This document shows positions 26,630-35,973 of a DNA stretch of 40,436 bases, piece by piece. The notes beneath the pieces are model-generated. The model was not told the DNA's origin, ran no database searches, and was given only the letters and a program-made list of their open reading frames with translations. The position numbers were made by a program, and so were the translations under genes. The stretch comes from Bifidobacterium breve (GTDB lineage Bacteria; Actinomycetota; Acidimicrobiia; Acidimicrobiales; Microtrichaceae), in contig CAMDLX010000009.1 of the NCBI GenBank assembly GCA_945901935.1, positions 1-40,436 of the forward strand. The letters run 5' to 3'. The first letter of the stretch is position 1. The number at the start of each line of letters is the position of its first letter.

Positions 26630-27559
26630 TTAGAGCAGAGCCTCGGGCGCAACTTCTACGGGGTTGGCGTTCACGGCTTCGGTCAAACGCGCCCAGGCAA
26701 CAACATCGAGTTCTTCTGGACGCGAGGTACCCGCAATCCCAGCGGCCTCAAAGGCAGCGGCTGATACTGCCTTGCCCAGAGTTGAGCGGAGCATCTTGCG
26801 TCGCTGGCTATACGCGCGAGCAACAAGTGCCATGAGATCCGATTCGCTCACAACCGTCGAGGGCGGTTCCCGGCGGGTGATCCCAACAAGCGCCGAGGTG
26901 ACCCGGGGTCGCGGGATAAATACTTCAGGTGGCACAGTCGCAAGTAGTTCTGCTCGAGCGAACCAAGCCAATCGAATCGAAGGAATGCCAATTGTTCGCC
27001 CACCCGGGCCGGCAACTAGGCGATCAGCCACTTCGGATTGAACCATCACCACCATGCGCTGAACCATCGGTGCGTCTGCGAGCACGCCCATAATCAACGC
27101 AACGGCAGTGTTGTAGGGAAGGTTCGCAACGAGCGTCCACTGGAATTCCTCAGTGTTCCCAGTGTTCCCAGTGTTCCCAGTGTCCTCGCTATCCGCCACT
27201 GCTTGGTCGGATGAGGGATTTGCCGAAGACAAGAGTTCGGGCCAGTTCACGGTCAAGGCATCCGCCTGCACGACCTGTACTTCTTTTGCGCCATACAAAT
27301 TCAATACATCGCTCAGCACTGGCAGCAGGGTTTCGTCTTTTTCTACTGCGAGAACATGCGCTCCCGTATCGGCAAGAGCCAAGGTGAGCGAACCCAACCC
27401 AGGACCGATCTCAACCACACGGTCTCCCGGCCCGACTTGAGCGAGCCGCGCAATCTTCATCACCGTATTGGGATCAGCAACAAAGTTTTGCCCCAAGGCT
27501 TTTCGCGCCGTCAATCCGTAGCGTTCTAGCAACTCAGTTATTTCACCAGCACCGAGCAT
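26630..27559 (-). CDS. rsmA: 16S rRNA dimethyladenosine transferase RsmA/KsgA
   Basis: RsmA dimethylates two adjacent adenosines near the 3' end of 16S rRNA during 30S assembly. The 309 residues show LGQNFVADPNTVMKI, the SAM motif VVEIGPGLGSLTLALA, VQADAL and the catalytic VANLPYNTAV. Between DAL and VANLPYN there is an insertion of about 30 residues (ELLSSANPSSDQ... and a TGN-TGN-TGN run) that is not in usual family members. It would sit at the surface close to the active-site strand. ATG 27559 follows the secreted-protein gene by six bases. Confidence 0.96.
   Translation of the reverse strand: MLGAGEITELLERYGLTARKALGQNFVADPNTVMKIARLAQVGPGDRVVEIGPGLGSLTLALADTGAHVLAVEKDETLLPVLSDVLNLYGAKEVQVVQADALTVNWPELLSSANPSSDQAVADSEDTGNTGNTGNTEEFQWTLVANLPYNTAVALIMGVLADAPMVQRMVVMVQSEVADRLVAGPGGRTIGIPSIRLAWFARAELLATVPPEVFIPRPRVTSALVGITRREPPSTVVSESDLMALVARAYSQRRKMLRSTLGKAVSAAAFEAAGIAGTSRPEELDVVAWARLTEAVNANPVEVAPEALL
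27152..27183 (-). repeat. 9-bp in-frame tandem repeat in rsmA
   Basis: Three tandem GGGAACACT units followed by a partial copy encode TGN-TGN-TGN-T in the RsmA insertion. The copies are identical in sequence, which suggests recent expansion. Confidence 0.85.
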
Positions 27560-27565
27560 GGCCGG

Positions 27566-27928
27566 TTAATTCCCTGTAACTGAAGAATTCGAGCGGCCGA
27601 CACTGCTCGTTGTAGAACTTTTCTTGGTGGTGGTGGTGGTCGTCGGGGGCAAGGTTGTCACAGTGACGGCAGGAGCTCGATCGGAGTATCGGCTTGACCC
27701 TTTGGGGTACCAATCCGGCAAGATCTTGATTGATGTACTGGTGGTGGACTGCTCTGGAGCTAAGGCCGTGGTAGTCGAGACACTCGTAGAACTGTTCTCG
27801 GAGGCTGTCTGAGATTGATCCTGCTCTTTGGACTCGGGGTCACTGCGAACTGCCCCAACTGCGAGCAGGAGTAAGGCGACCGCTGTAAAGGCTAAGGCCA
27901 GAATCATTCGAGGTGGAAGCCGATTCAC
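27566..27928 (-). CDS. Small anchored or secreted Ser/Thr-rich protein, function unknown
   Basis: I do not recognise this 120-residue protein. It has one N-terminal hydrophobic helix (about 8-27, ILALAFTAVALLLLAVGAV) that could be an uncleaved anchor or a signal peptide. A Ser/Thr/Gln-rich region with TTTTTT-type runs and a short central segment, KILPDWYPKGSSRYSDR, follow. In mycobacteria the corresponding site between tatD and ksgA holds the resuscitation factor rpfB, but no RPF domain is seen here. The GTG start overlaps the tatD stop (GTGA), and rsmA follows after six bases. Confidence 0.75.
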   Translation of the reverse strand: MNRLPPRMILALAFTAVALLLLAVGAVRSDPESKEQDQSQTASENSSTSVSTTTALAPEQSTTSTSIKILPDWYPKGSSRYSDRAPAVTVTTLPPTTTTTTKKSSTTSSVGRSNSSVTGN

Positions 27929-28707
27929 GGTGCATCAAGGCCATAGAACTGCAGAGCGGTCGCTGTGGTCTCGTTGGCAACTATCGAGAGTCCAACCTCG
28001 TGCAGACGAGCAATCTCTGCGCCAATCAAACCAACTAAGGCAGGGGTATTCGGCTTACCGCGATGCGGCACGGGTGTGAGGAACGGCGAATCGGTCTCTA
28101 CCATGAGCGAACTCAAGGGAGCGCTGCAGACTGCGGACCGAACGTCATCGGCACTGGGAAAGGTCACGATGCCGCTGATGGAGAGCAGCGCTCCACGCTC
28201 AATACAGCCAGCAGCCTCATCTACTCCACCTGTAAAGCAATGAAACACCGTTCGCGTCGGAATGGACTCGGCATCAAGGATCTCGAAGGTCTCCTCCCAT
28301 GCATTGCGCGTATGAATCACCAGCGGCAGGTCGTACTCATGCGCCAAGGCGATCTGCTGAGCGAATACCTTGCGCTGAATCTCTCGCGGCGCATGGTCGT
28401 AGTGATAATCCAGACCACATTCACCAATGGCAACCATCTTGGGATTCCCGGCGTTGGCCTTGACGACCTCGAGCACTGCATCGAGACCTTCAGCAGCATC
28501 GTGTGGATGGAGACCAACTGTGGCCCAAACCTGCTCGTACTGTGCTGCAAGTGCCACACAGGAAGCCGAGCTCACTGCATCGGTGCCGACGGTAATCATC
28601 TGAGTGACCCCAGCCTCGGAACAGGCTTCAAGAACTGAACCTAGGCTCGAGTCATCTTCAAGGTGGCAGTGGTTATCAATCCACTGCAAGCTCGGCGTTA
28701 GAGACAT
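27925..28707 (-). CDS. tatD: TatD family metal-dependent DNase/hydrolase
   Basis: TatD enzymes are metal-dependent 3'-5' DNases of the amidohydrolase fold. The 260 residues start at ATG 28707. They show the first metal site as DNHCHLED, then VGLHPHDA, GECGLDYHY, PLVIHTRNA, FHCFTGG and the late Asp motif VETDSPFLTPVPHRGKPN. A longer open frame runs upstream into the gene at 28721 and is not used. The gene starts 13 bp after the polymerase fusion and overlaps the small secreted protein gene. Confidence 0.95.
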   Translation of the reverse strand: MSLTPSLQWIDNHCHLEDDSSLGSVLEACSEAGVTQMITVGTDAVSSASCVALAAQYEQVWATVGLHPHDAAEGLDAVLEVVKANAGNPKMVAIGECGLDYHYDHAPREIQRKVFAQQIALAHEYDLPLVIHTRNAWEETFEILDAESIPTRTVFHCFTGGVDEAAGCIERGALLSISGIVTFPSADDVRSAVCSAPLSSLMVETDSPFLTPVPHRGKPNTPALVGLIGAEIARLHEVGLSIVANETTATALQFYGLDAP

Positions 28708-28720
28708 GATTGGTACTGCC

Positions 28721-31720
28721 CTAGTTGTTGATACACACGATTCCCTCAGCTCCAGCAGAAAACAGCTGAACTGTACCCGCTGCATCCTCGGCATCTTGAG
28801 TTCGGGTAATTCCCTCGGTGACTGCCAAGACCGCTGCATCACTCCATTCCATGAGCGAGCTCACTGCGGTGGCACCAAGGGTTGGCGGTGCGAGCACCAC
28901 AACAACTACATCAGGGCTGATCTGATCGAGCCACGCCCCATCGATGACCTTCTGCTTGCGAGCCGAACGCGACCCGGCTGGGATAAAGCGCAACTGATCT
29001 ACATCTGCTCCAAGGAGTTGGCGAGCTTCTCTCGGGAGGCGACGAGCCGAGACGGGGCGCATGACTTCCTGCACTGTCAGATTGCCCTGGTTTCCGCTCA
29101 CCAATTCGGCTTCTAGGTCGGCCACGCCTTTGGATCTGCGCCGAGCCAATCTTGCACTGAGCGCCGGATCAGCGAGCTGCGCATCTACTAGGATCACTCT
29201 GCGCCCATCTGCGACACAGGCTGCGGCTAGACCAGTCGCCAATCTGCGTACCTCAACCCCATCTCTTGGAGCAGCGACCACAATCCGACTCGGGAACTCT
29301 CCAGATGTGCCGGCGTCTACTGCTGAGGTAATGATCTGTTCGAGTTGTTTCGGGGTGGACCTTGTCTTCTTGCCGGTTCCACCGCTGACGTGGGTCCATT
29401 TGCGCAGACCAGTGAACTCATAGACGTCATCTCGAGGGTCAACCCTTGGGTACCGACTCCCAGCCATGACCAACCCCGTTGCGAGCAGTCCTGCAGATGC
29501 GATCGAGACCAGCACAATCCAAAATACTGAAGGCTGCTCTTGGCCTAGGACTGCATCCTGATAGGCGCGAATGTAAAATGCACCCGAGTAGTACCGAGCC
29601 TCACCGGGGATCGTTGGGCGCAACTCGTCTGCAACCTGCGCCTCTGCGGCAGTACGACTATTTTCGAAAATATTGTCCATTGCTGTGACGAGATACGGCT
29701 GCACGGCCAGCACATTTGCTTGGCTGGTATCGCTGTATTGCAACTGGACCAACAAGCCCAACTTGGGGCGGGTGGCTGACATCCGATCGCTGATCTCCCG
29801 AACAGTGAGATCAACCCCGGACAGAGTTTTGAGTTCCTGTGCGTACGCAAGAGAAACCACCGTGGTCAACACGCCCTGCAGCCGCTCACGGTCAATCAAG
29901 ACATACTCACTCGGCACGGACCGGTCGAGGCTTGGCGGGATCACAGCAGCAGTGGCGGTGTAGTGAACGGGAAGCAAGCTCGCAACCACCCCGCCAAGAA
30001 TGCCGCCAATCAGAGCCGCAGCAACAATCTGCCGGCGTGCCCGGGTAGAAAACCGCAAGTCCCACCTTGCGAGCGGTACCTCATCCTCCTCTAGCGGCGA
30101 GGACTGTTGGAATGAGCCTTGACCAACGTAAGGGTCGAGTTCGCTTCCGGGCACGAGCCGCTCAGTCTGCCAGCGATCAACCTCTCCAGACTGTGCCTGT
30201 TCAAGACTCGCAGAGTCAACCCATGAGTCAGTCCATGTACCAGGCCGTGACGCCGGCGAACTGTTTGAGTAGGCCTCGGGCGAGATCCTCTCAAGTTCCT
30301 GACCAACCTGGGATTCTTCTGCTTGCCCAACTCCAGACATGCCTTTCCATCGAGATCTCCAAGAGGGAACCTGCAAACCCGCCGCAAGACCAATGACTGC
30401 CCAAGCAAGTTTGTTATTCAGGAGCGGCAAGAACATGGAACTTGAAAGCACCGGCAGGAGCATCACAAACAAGGTGACGGAAATCTCTTTCATCTGTAAC
30501 CATCGCGGCCGTAACAGATTCAGCATCGTCATCAAGAAGATTGAGACGAACATCATGAGCCCAATGAAACCCAGGTCTCCTGTGACGTCCATCCACGTGT
30601 TATGCGAAGACACGTCGTCTCGGTCCTCATTGAGTTGCTGACTCCCTGGAGTCACCAGCAAGTTCGGAGAGATCAGAAGCCGCAGTTGACCAAACCCGTA
30701 GCCCGTAACCGGCTGCTCCTGAATGAGCGCGCTTGTCACCGTCCAAAAGTCCAAGCGTCCGGCACCGCGATCAGAGAAACCGCGCTCCAAATTATTTGGA
30801 TTGGCAACGAACCCAACCCCAAAGGCCATCACTGCGAGCAACAATGCGCCGATAGCCACCCGGGAGCGACGACCAGCGCTCAGTCCGGGCCGAGTCACCA
30901 TGGTTCCAAAGAGCGCAATTGCGGCGCCGATTAGCCCCGAACGGCTGCCTGCTCCGGCTGCACCACCTAATACTGCAAACAGCGTAAAGGTGTACCACCA
31001 CTTGATCTTCACGGTGGCGGCGTGTCTGCGGTAATAGACCGTGAGCGGGATCATCGAGGCCATCAACAAACCAAAGAAGTTGGGATCCTTTCCGAATCCA
31101 ACAGAGCGCGTTCCCAAAAACAAGGCCAGGATTCCTAGCGACGCGCCAAAAAGTCCGCCGATCCAGTAGGCCCGAAGAAATTTGTGCAGCGCCCTGTGAC
31201 TGTCAACCATGAGCGCAGTAATGCAAAAAAACACCACGCCGAGCATGAACTGCCCCATGGTGTTCAGAAACGAAAGTGCCTCGGCTGACCACAGCCCACT
31301 AGCAGCAGCCCAGGTCAGCAATACGAACACCGGTGCCCATGTCCGCAAGGGAAGTGCGGGGGGACGCCAACGTTGTACTACCAGTTTGTAAATCATGAGC
31401 AGACCGGCCACGAGGGCAACAGCACGTCCCATTCGAATCGGTCCTGCTCCGAGGCCATCGAAGTGGATCAAGAAAGCAACCGCTTCATAGAAGAACAGTC
31501 CTCGTTGCCAGACCCAGATGGACAGGCCGACTGTGAGTGCGATCACCACCAGAACCAGCACACCCCACTTATTGAAGATCGCAAAGATCAGTAGCGGGAT
31601 TGCGGCGATCGCAAGGCCAATGGCCGCAGCGGTGCTCCAAGGTGGTCGCTGCCGCGGCGCTTGGGTCGTGGTCGGCTGATCGATGGTTTGCAACCGGTTC
31701 CCCCAAGTTCGGGCCGCCAC
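28721..31720 (-). CDS. Triple-domain fusion: Wzy/WaaL-like polymerase, Wzz-like co-polymerase and degenerate BY-kinase domain
   Basis: The 999 residues read as three modules. Residues 30-450 are a membrane domain with about 11-12 helices and the O-antigen ligase/polymerase signature SHNTWMDVTGDLGFIG near 372. Residues 460-560 are a hydrophilic linker. Residues 565-755 form a Wzz-like module with a membrane helix at each end (QIVAAALIGGILGGVVASLL and VFWIVLVSIASAGLLATGLV). Residues 800-999 are a ParA/BY-kinase-like domain whose P-loop position reads VVAAPRDGVEVRRLA, without GK(S/T). RVILVDAQLADP matches Walker A'. No Tyr cluster is present. Polymerisation and length control would thus be in one chain. 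The start is unclear: GTG 31720, or a later codon such as TTG near 31690. Confidence 0.87.
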   Translation of the reverse strand: MAARTWGNRLQTIDQPTTTQAPRQRPPWSTAAAIGLAIAAIPLLIFAIFNKWGVLVLVVIALTVGLSIWVWQRGLFFYEAVAFLIHFDGLGAGPIRMGRAVALVAGLLMIYKLVVQRWRPPALPLRTWAPVFVLLTWAAASGLWSAEALSFLNTMGQFMLGVVFFCITALMVDSHRALHKFLRAYWIGGLFGASLGILALFLGTRSVGFGKDPNFFGLLMASMIPLTVYYRRHAATVKIKWWYTFTLFAVLGGAAGAGSRSGLIGAAIALFGTMVTRPGLSAGRRSRVAIGALLLAVMAFGVGFVANPNNLERGFSDRGAGRLDFWTVTSALIQEQPVTGYGFGQLRLLISPNLLVTPGSQQLNEDRDDVSSHNTWMDVTGDLGFIGLMMFVSIFLMTMLNLLRPRWLQMKEISVTLFVMLLPVLSSSMFLPLLNNKLAWAVIGLAAGLQVPSWRSRWKGMSGVGQAEESQVGQELERISPEAYSNSSPASRPGTWTDSWVDSASLEQAQSGEVDRWQTERLVPGSELDPYVGQGSFQQSSPLEEDEVPLARWDLRFSTRARRQIVAAALIGGILGGVVASLLPVHYTATAAVIPPSLDRSVPSEYVLIDRERLQGVLTTVVSLAYAQELKTLSGVDLTVREISDRMSATRPKLGLLVQLQYSDTSQANVLAVQPYLVTAMDNIFENSRTAAEAQVADELRPTIPGEARYYSGAFYIRAYQDAVLGQEQPSVFWIVLVSIASAGLLATGLVMAGSRYPRVDPRDDVYEFTGLRKWTHVSGGTGKKTRSTPKQLEQIITSAVDAGTSGEFPSRIVVAAPRDGVEVRRLATGLAAACVADGRRVILVDAQLADPALSARLARRRSKGVADLEAELVSGNQGNLTVQEVMRPVSARRLPREARQLLGADVDQLRFIPAGSRSARKQKVIDGAWLDQISPDVVVVVLAPPTLGATAVSSLMEWSDAAVLAVTEGITRTQDAEDAAGTVQLFSAGAEGIVCINN

Positions 31721-31832
31721 GCGTTGCGGCAGAGTGTCTCCAGCGTATCGGCAGTCACTGCCGACCCGACATCAGTGATGACTGAGTACGGCCACACACC
31801 TGCGGCGCAGAGCAGTGAAGTGCAGTGCAGCC

Positions 31833-32789
31833 CTACTCGGGAAGCTGTCCCACCATAATCAGCTTGTTGGTCATGCCGATTGCTCGCATCGCTATGTCGA
31901 CCGGCTTATACAACGCTGGCCCGAGCTTGCCAGCACCCGTGCCAGTAGCCGCCCAGTGCTCCATGACGTTGGCCATCTTGGCAGTCGGCGAGCGCATGCC
32001 TTGCTGATCAACCACATTCAGCCCGCAGCGCGCCATGAGGGTGCTCAGGCCGCGACCCGAGAAATACACCTGATGGTCTGCGTAGTACAACATGTCGCTC
32101 CAACGGATCGGCTCGGCGATCTTGCGTACTGCAATCACAAACGGTCGAGCCGGGAACTGAACGTCGGGGGTCTCCATAACCACAAGACCACCAGGGCGAA
32201 GATAACGCAAGGAACGCTGCAACAAGCCACGGGGATCATGCACATGCTCAATCACGTCCCACAGTGTGAGCAGGTCAACGGAGCCATCTGGAATCTCGGC
32301 AGGCAGGTCATCAACGTTGAAGGCCGTCAGGCCACGCCCTTGTGCAGTTTCAACCGCGCCGGCGTCGACATCAGCGCCGACTGCTCGCATGCCGCGGCGA
32401 GATGCCCAGTCGATGAAGTTCCCGATGCCACACCCAATGTCGAGTACTGACTCCAGCGGGCCATGTTGCGCCTCGACACCGCTCAGAATCTGCTCATAGC
32501 GGTCCTCGTAATTTGCCTGCACAAGGTCAGTTGCGTAGAGCTCAAACTTGTAGCCATCCCAATAGGTACTGTCTACGGGGTCACGGTCGGGGCTCTGAAC
32601 GAGGTATTCCGTTCCACAGAGTCTGCAGCGGAAAAGATCAAAACTCTCTATTCGGTAGTTGCGATCGCGTCCAGGTCCGCCGCATGCCGGACATAGCTCT
32701 TGTTCAGTTGACCGATGCCCCACCGAGTCCTCCTTGACCTGACTGAATAAAACAGCATACCGCTCTTGGTCAAATACTTCTTTTTGCAT
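31833..32789 (-). CDS. Class I SAM-dependent methyltransferase with N-terminal zinc-ribbon-like motif
   Basis: The 318-residue protein has CPACGG...CRLCG near residues 25-50, a four-Cys motif common in methyltransferases of sugar and surface-glycan loci. The Rossmann domain follows with VLDIGCGIGNFIDWA, GADVDAGAVE and the post-II motif LTLWDVIEHVHDP. The C-terminal region ends at 31833. ATG 32789 is set by GAGAGG about eight bases upstream. Its place next to the polymerase fusion suggests glycan modification; the substrate is unknown. It is read divergently from the HAD gene across an 83-bp gap. Confidence 0.9.
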   Translation of the reverse strand: MQKEVFDQERYAVLFSQVKEDSVGHRSTEQELCPACGGPGRDRNYRIESFDLFRCRLCGTEYLVQSPDRDPVDSTYWDGYKFELYATDLVQANYEDRYEQILSGVEAQHGPLESVLDIGCGIGNFIDWASRRGMRAVGADVDAGAVETAQGRGLTAFNVDDLPAEIPDGSVDLLTLWDVIEHVHDPRGLLQRSLRYLRPGGLVVMETPDVQFPARPFVIAVRKIAEPIRWSDMLYYADHQVYFSGRGLSTLMARCGLNVVDQQGMRSPTAKMANVMEHWAATGTGAGKLGPALYKPVDIAMRAIGMTNKLIMVGQLPE

Positions 32790-32872
32790 CCCACTGTTCC
32801 TCTCGTTGCACACCCAGCCAACTACTGCTGTCAGCCTCTGACATGATTTGGCAACACTTCTGGAGATGACCT

Positions 32873-33613
32873 GTGGCGCTAACAACAATCGGATTCGATG
32901 CTGATGACACCCTCTGGCATAGCGAGAGCCATTTTTTGCTCACTACGGATCGCTTCTGTGAACTCTTAGCTCCATGGACTCAGGCATCGCGCTTGCAAAG
33001 TCCAAGTACCGGTGACTCCTCGCAAAGAGAACTTATAGAGACTCAACTCATCAACATCGAACGGCGAAATTTGCAGCTGCTCGGCTACGGAGCAAAAGCC
33101 TTCACCTTGTCGATGATTGAGACGGCAATAGAGGTATCAGAGGGTGAGATTCCGGCATCGGCCATAGCGGAGATCCTCAGGTGGGGCCACGAACTGCTCA
33201 ATCACCCTGTTGAACTACTCGACGGGGTGAACGCCACCCTTGATGCACTTGCTGGCTCCTATGAACTCCTCCTCATCACCAAGGGTGACCTGCTTCATCA
33301 GGAGTCCAAGATTGCGCAATCGGGAATCGCCCCGATCTTTTCTGGCATCGAAATTGTGAGCAACAAGACTGCCGATTCTTATCAGCGAGTTCTTCACGGA
33401 CGCGCTTTGCATGCCAAGGAATTCCTCATGGTGGGCAACTCAGTTCGTTCCGATGTGCTGCCCGTGCTCGAGCTCGGGGCACAAGCCGTCCACATCCCCT
33501 ATCACGTCACCTGGGCGCTTGAGGAGCATGAGTCGACTGATCTGCAGGCCGAGCAATTCCACAGCTGTCGTAACATCAGCGAACTGCCTGCACTGCTGAG
33601 CAGCCTGAACTAG
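32873..33613 (+). CDS. HAD-superfamily hydrolase (probable phosphatase)
   Basis: The 246 residues show HAD motif I as GFDADDTLWHSE (the nucleophile and acid Asp pair), motif II LLLITKGD, a Lys in EIVSNKTADSY and motif IV VGNSVRSDV. A helical cap lies between motifs I and II. This is a phosphatase-type HAD of unknown substrate. GTG 32873 has GGAGATG six bases upstream. It is one of few plus-strand genes and converges on the PfkB gene with about 50 bp between them. Confidence 0.9.
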   Translation: MALTTIGFDADDTLWHSESHFLLTTDRFCELLAPWTQASRLQSPSTGDSSQRELIETQLINIERRNLQLLGYGAKAFTLSMIETAIEVSEGEIPASAIAEILRWGHELLNHPVELLDGVNATLDALAGSYELLLITKGDLLHQESKIAQSGIAPIFSGIEIVSNKTADSYQRVLHGRALHAKEFLMVGNSVRSDVLPVLELGAQAVHIPYHVTWALEEHESTDLQAEQFHSCRNISELPALLSSLN

Positions 33614-33662
33614 CTAGCGACCTTATGGGTTGGTCGTTGGATAACTTGCGAACAAGGACTGC

Positions 33663-34748
33663 TCAGCCACCAAGAACCGTCTTGGCTAGCTCACTCAGGT
33701 TGGCTACTGGCCGAGCACCAAGATGTGAGATCACTTCTGCAGCTGCCACGGATCCCAAGGCGCCGCAAGTAGCTAGATCAAGGCCCTGGCTGACACCGTA
33801 TAGAAAGCCAGCTGCATACAAGTCCCCGGCACCGGTGGTGTCTATAAGGTCATCAACTGGTGCTGCAGCTACTTCGAGAACATGATCTTGATGAACCACA
33901 ACTGAGCCCTTTTCGGAGCGAGTCACTGCGGCAGTCACGTTCAGTAGTCTCACTTGCGCTATCGCGTCATCAAAGGAATCCGTCTGGAACAACGAGCAGA
34001 TCTCTGCCTCGTTGGCAAACACTAAGTCAGAGTGATTCTGCAGCAGGTCGACGAAGGCCTCCCTGTGACGCTCTACGCAAAAACTGTCTGACAGCGTCAC
34101 AGCAACTAGGCGTCCGGCGTCATGTGCACAGGCCGCTGCGGCACGAAAGGCCTCCTGCGCTTCTGGCGGGTCAAACAGATAGCCCTCAAGGTACAAAATC
34201 TTCGAGGCTGCAATCGCCACAAGGTCGATGTCCTCTGGGGAGAGATACACCGATGCGCCTAGGAAGGTGTTCATCGTTCTTTGTGCATCCGGAGTAATCA
34301 GAATCAAACAGCACCCCGTTGATGGACCCGTAGCTGCTGAGTCGATCTGATAGGTCACGCCAGTTGCGCGAATGTCATGAGCGAATACTGCGCCAAGTTG
34401 GTCATCGCGCACCTTGCCGATGTACTGCGCAGTTGCACCTAGGGCCGCTACGCCAACGATTGTGTTTGCTGCAGAGCCTCCCGAGATCTCGATGCCGGCA
34501 CCCATTTGCGCATAGAGCGAGGTCGCTCGCTCCTCGTCAATGAGGGTCATGGATCCCTTCGGCACACCCGTCGACTCTACGAACTCGTCGGACTCTTGGC
34601 TCAGAACGTCTACGAGTGCGTTGCCAATGCCACACACGTCATTGACAAAGTCGGAGGAGCCGTTGAGCTCTAGGTACAGATCCGTTTGGTTAGAAGTCAT
34701 TGGTTCAATCACTGCAGCAATGTACCCAGTTTGAAGGGCACGGGCCAT
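33663..34748 (-). CDS. PfkB-family carbohydrate/nucleoside kinase
   Basis: PfkB kinases phosphorylate sugars or nucleosides; the fit here is closest to adenosine kinase-like members. The 361 residues have the first signature region as GGSAANTIVGVAALG and the catalytic C-terminal motif DTTGAGDLYAAGFLYG, with the base Asp and anion-hole glycines. ATG 34748 is preferred because GGAG lies six bases upstream, although family sequence begins near a second ATG at 34700. It begins 11 bp after the rsmI stop. Substrate is not predicted with confidence. Confidence 0.9.
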   Translation of the reverse strand: MARALQTGYIAAVIEPMTSNQTDLYLELNGSSDFVNDVCGIGNALVDVLSQESDEFVESTGVPKGSMTLIDEERATSLYAQMGAGIEISGGSAANTIVGVAALGATAQYIGKVRDDQLGAVFAHDIRATGVTYQIDSAATGPSTGCCLILITPDAQRTMNTFLGASVYLSPEDIDLVAIAASKILYLEGYLFDPPEAQEAFRAAAACAHDAGRLVAVTLSDSFCVERHREAFVDLLQNHSDLVFANEAEICSLFQTDSFDDAIAQVRLLNVTAAVTRSEKGSVVVHQDHVLEVAAAPVDDLIDTTGAGDLYAAGFLYGVSQGLDLATCGALGSVAAAEVISHLGARPVANLSELAKTVLGG

Positions 34749-34759
34749 TGAAGCTCCGG

Positions 34760-35611
34760 CTACGGGGATTCGGACAGTGTGAGTAGCCGCTTGACGCGGT
34801 TCGGGGCAACGCCAAATTGCTTCGCCACGCTGACTGCTGCGTCACGGCGGGTAGCCCCAGCGCCGAGGGCCGCTTGGATCGCGCTCAGAATGGTCTCATC
34901 GGTCGCCTCAGGTAGCGGCGCCGCGCCGTCGACTACCAGGACATATTCGCCTCTCGGTGCAACCTCTTGGCAACGCTCAATGGCCTGCCCCAAAGTTGCG
35001 CGCCAAGTTTCTTCGTGAAGCTTGGTGAGTTCTCGACACAGTGCCACCTGGCGATCTTCGCCGAGCACCTGCGATAGGTCCGTCAAGGTGCGCTCAAGTC
35101 GATGTGGTGCTTCGTAGAGCACGATGGTGCGTGACTCCCCTTGCAGTTCCGCCAGCCGAGAGACTCGATCGGGCCCCTTTCGGGGCAAGAAGCCTTCAAA
35201 TACGAATCTGCCGGAGTGGGTTAACAGCCCACTGCCCACCAATGCAACGGCTGCTGCAAACGGGCCAGGAATCACCTCGATCTGCAACCCTGCCTCGGCC
35301 ACGAGTGCTGCAACTCTCGCGCCGGGGTCGCTCAGACCGGGCATGCCTGCGTCGCTTGCAACGGCTACAACTTCTCCGCTCGAAATCCGGGCGAGTATCT
35401 CGGGGCCAAGCTCGAACTCTGTGTGCTCATCAAGACGCAGCAGGCGCGGGGCTCGTACCCCAAGGTGGGCGAGCAGCTTGCCGGTTCGGCGGGTGTCCTC
35501 ACATGCCACGACATCGGCGGCAGCAAACGCCTGTGATACCCGCTCCGAAAGATCACCAAGGTTGCCAATTGGTGTCCCGACGAGCACCAACCTCGGGCTT
35601 CCAGTTCCCAT
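34760..35611 (-). CDS. rsmI: 16S rRNA 2'-O-ribose C1402 methyltransferase RsmI
   Basis: RsmI methylates the ribose of C1402 in the 30S decoding centre. The 283 residues show LVLVGTPIGNLGDLSERV, ACEDTRRTGKLL, VAVASDAGMPGLSDPG and EGFLPRKGPDR, all typical. The start ATG at 35611 shares a base with the stop of the DUF192 gene (TAATG), so the two are translationally coupled. Confidence 0.97.
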   Translation of the reverse strand: MGTGSPRLVLVGTPIGNLGDLSERVSQAFAAADVVACEDTRRTGKLLAHLGVRAPRLLRLDEHTEFELGPEILARISSGEVVAVASDAGMPGLSDPGARVAALVAEAGLQIEVIPGPFAAAVALVGSGLLTHSGRFVFEGFLPRKGPDRVSRLAELQGESRTIVLYEAPHRLERTLTDLSQVLGEDRQVALCRELTKLHEETWRATLGQAIERCQEVAPRGEYVLVVDGAAPLPEATDETILSAIQAALGAGATRRDAAVSVAKQFGVAPNRVKRLLTLSESP

Positions 35612-35934
35612 TACCTGACTTCCAATCGGTCGCCTGGCACAACCCCCCAGAGACGAAATGCTCCAGCAGGCGCCTCAACGGCTGATTTTGCAGCAAATAC
35701 CGGGAGCGTGACGCGGTTGGGTGCAACAGTGAGGACGCGCAACACGGTGCCCTCTGAATTACAAAAAGCAACATCAATGGGAAACTTCATTCCGACGGTA
35801 TGAAGCGACTTTGCTTTCAATACGAACACACCTTCAAGATCACTTCTGCCCAAAAGCCCGCGCCGACGCTCGGCCCGAGTCTGTGCAACCTCGGCACTAG
35901 CTAGCACCTGCCCCTCTCGGGTTAGCCAGGCCAT
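35611..35934 (-). CDS. DUF192 family protein
   Basis: The 107 residues form a complete DUF192 domain with RRRGLLGRSDL, LHTVGMKFPIDVAFCN, and VEAPAGAFRLWGVVPGD at the C terminus. Many relatives have a signal peptide, but none is seen here, so it is probably cytoplasmic. Function is unknown. It is coupled to rsmI by a TAATG overlap and lies 39 bp from ychF. Confidence 0.92.
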   Translation of the reverse strand: MAWLTREGQVLASAEVAQTRAERRRGLLGRSDLEGVFVLKAKSLHTVGMKFPIDVAFCNSEGTVLRVLTVAPNRVTLPVFAAKSAVEAPAGAFRLWGVVPGDRLEVR

Positions 35935-35973
35935 GGCCCCGAGTTACGCAGACTGCGCAAAAATGTTGGCCAG

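Noticed and set aside
27566-27928. Resuscitation-promoting factor between tatD and rsmA, as in mycobacteria
   Set aside because: The 120-residue product has no RPF, LysM or G5 sequence, only a hydrophobic helix and Ser/Thr-rich sequence.
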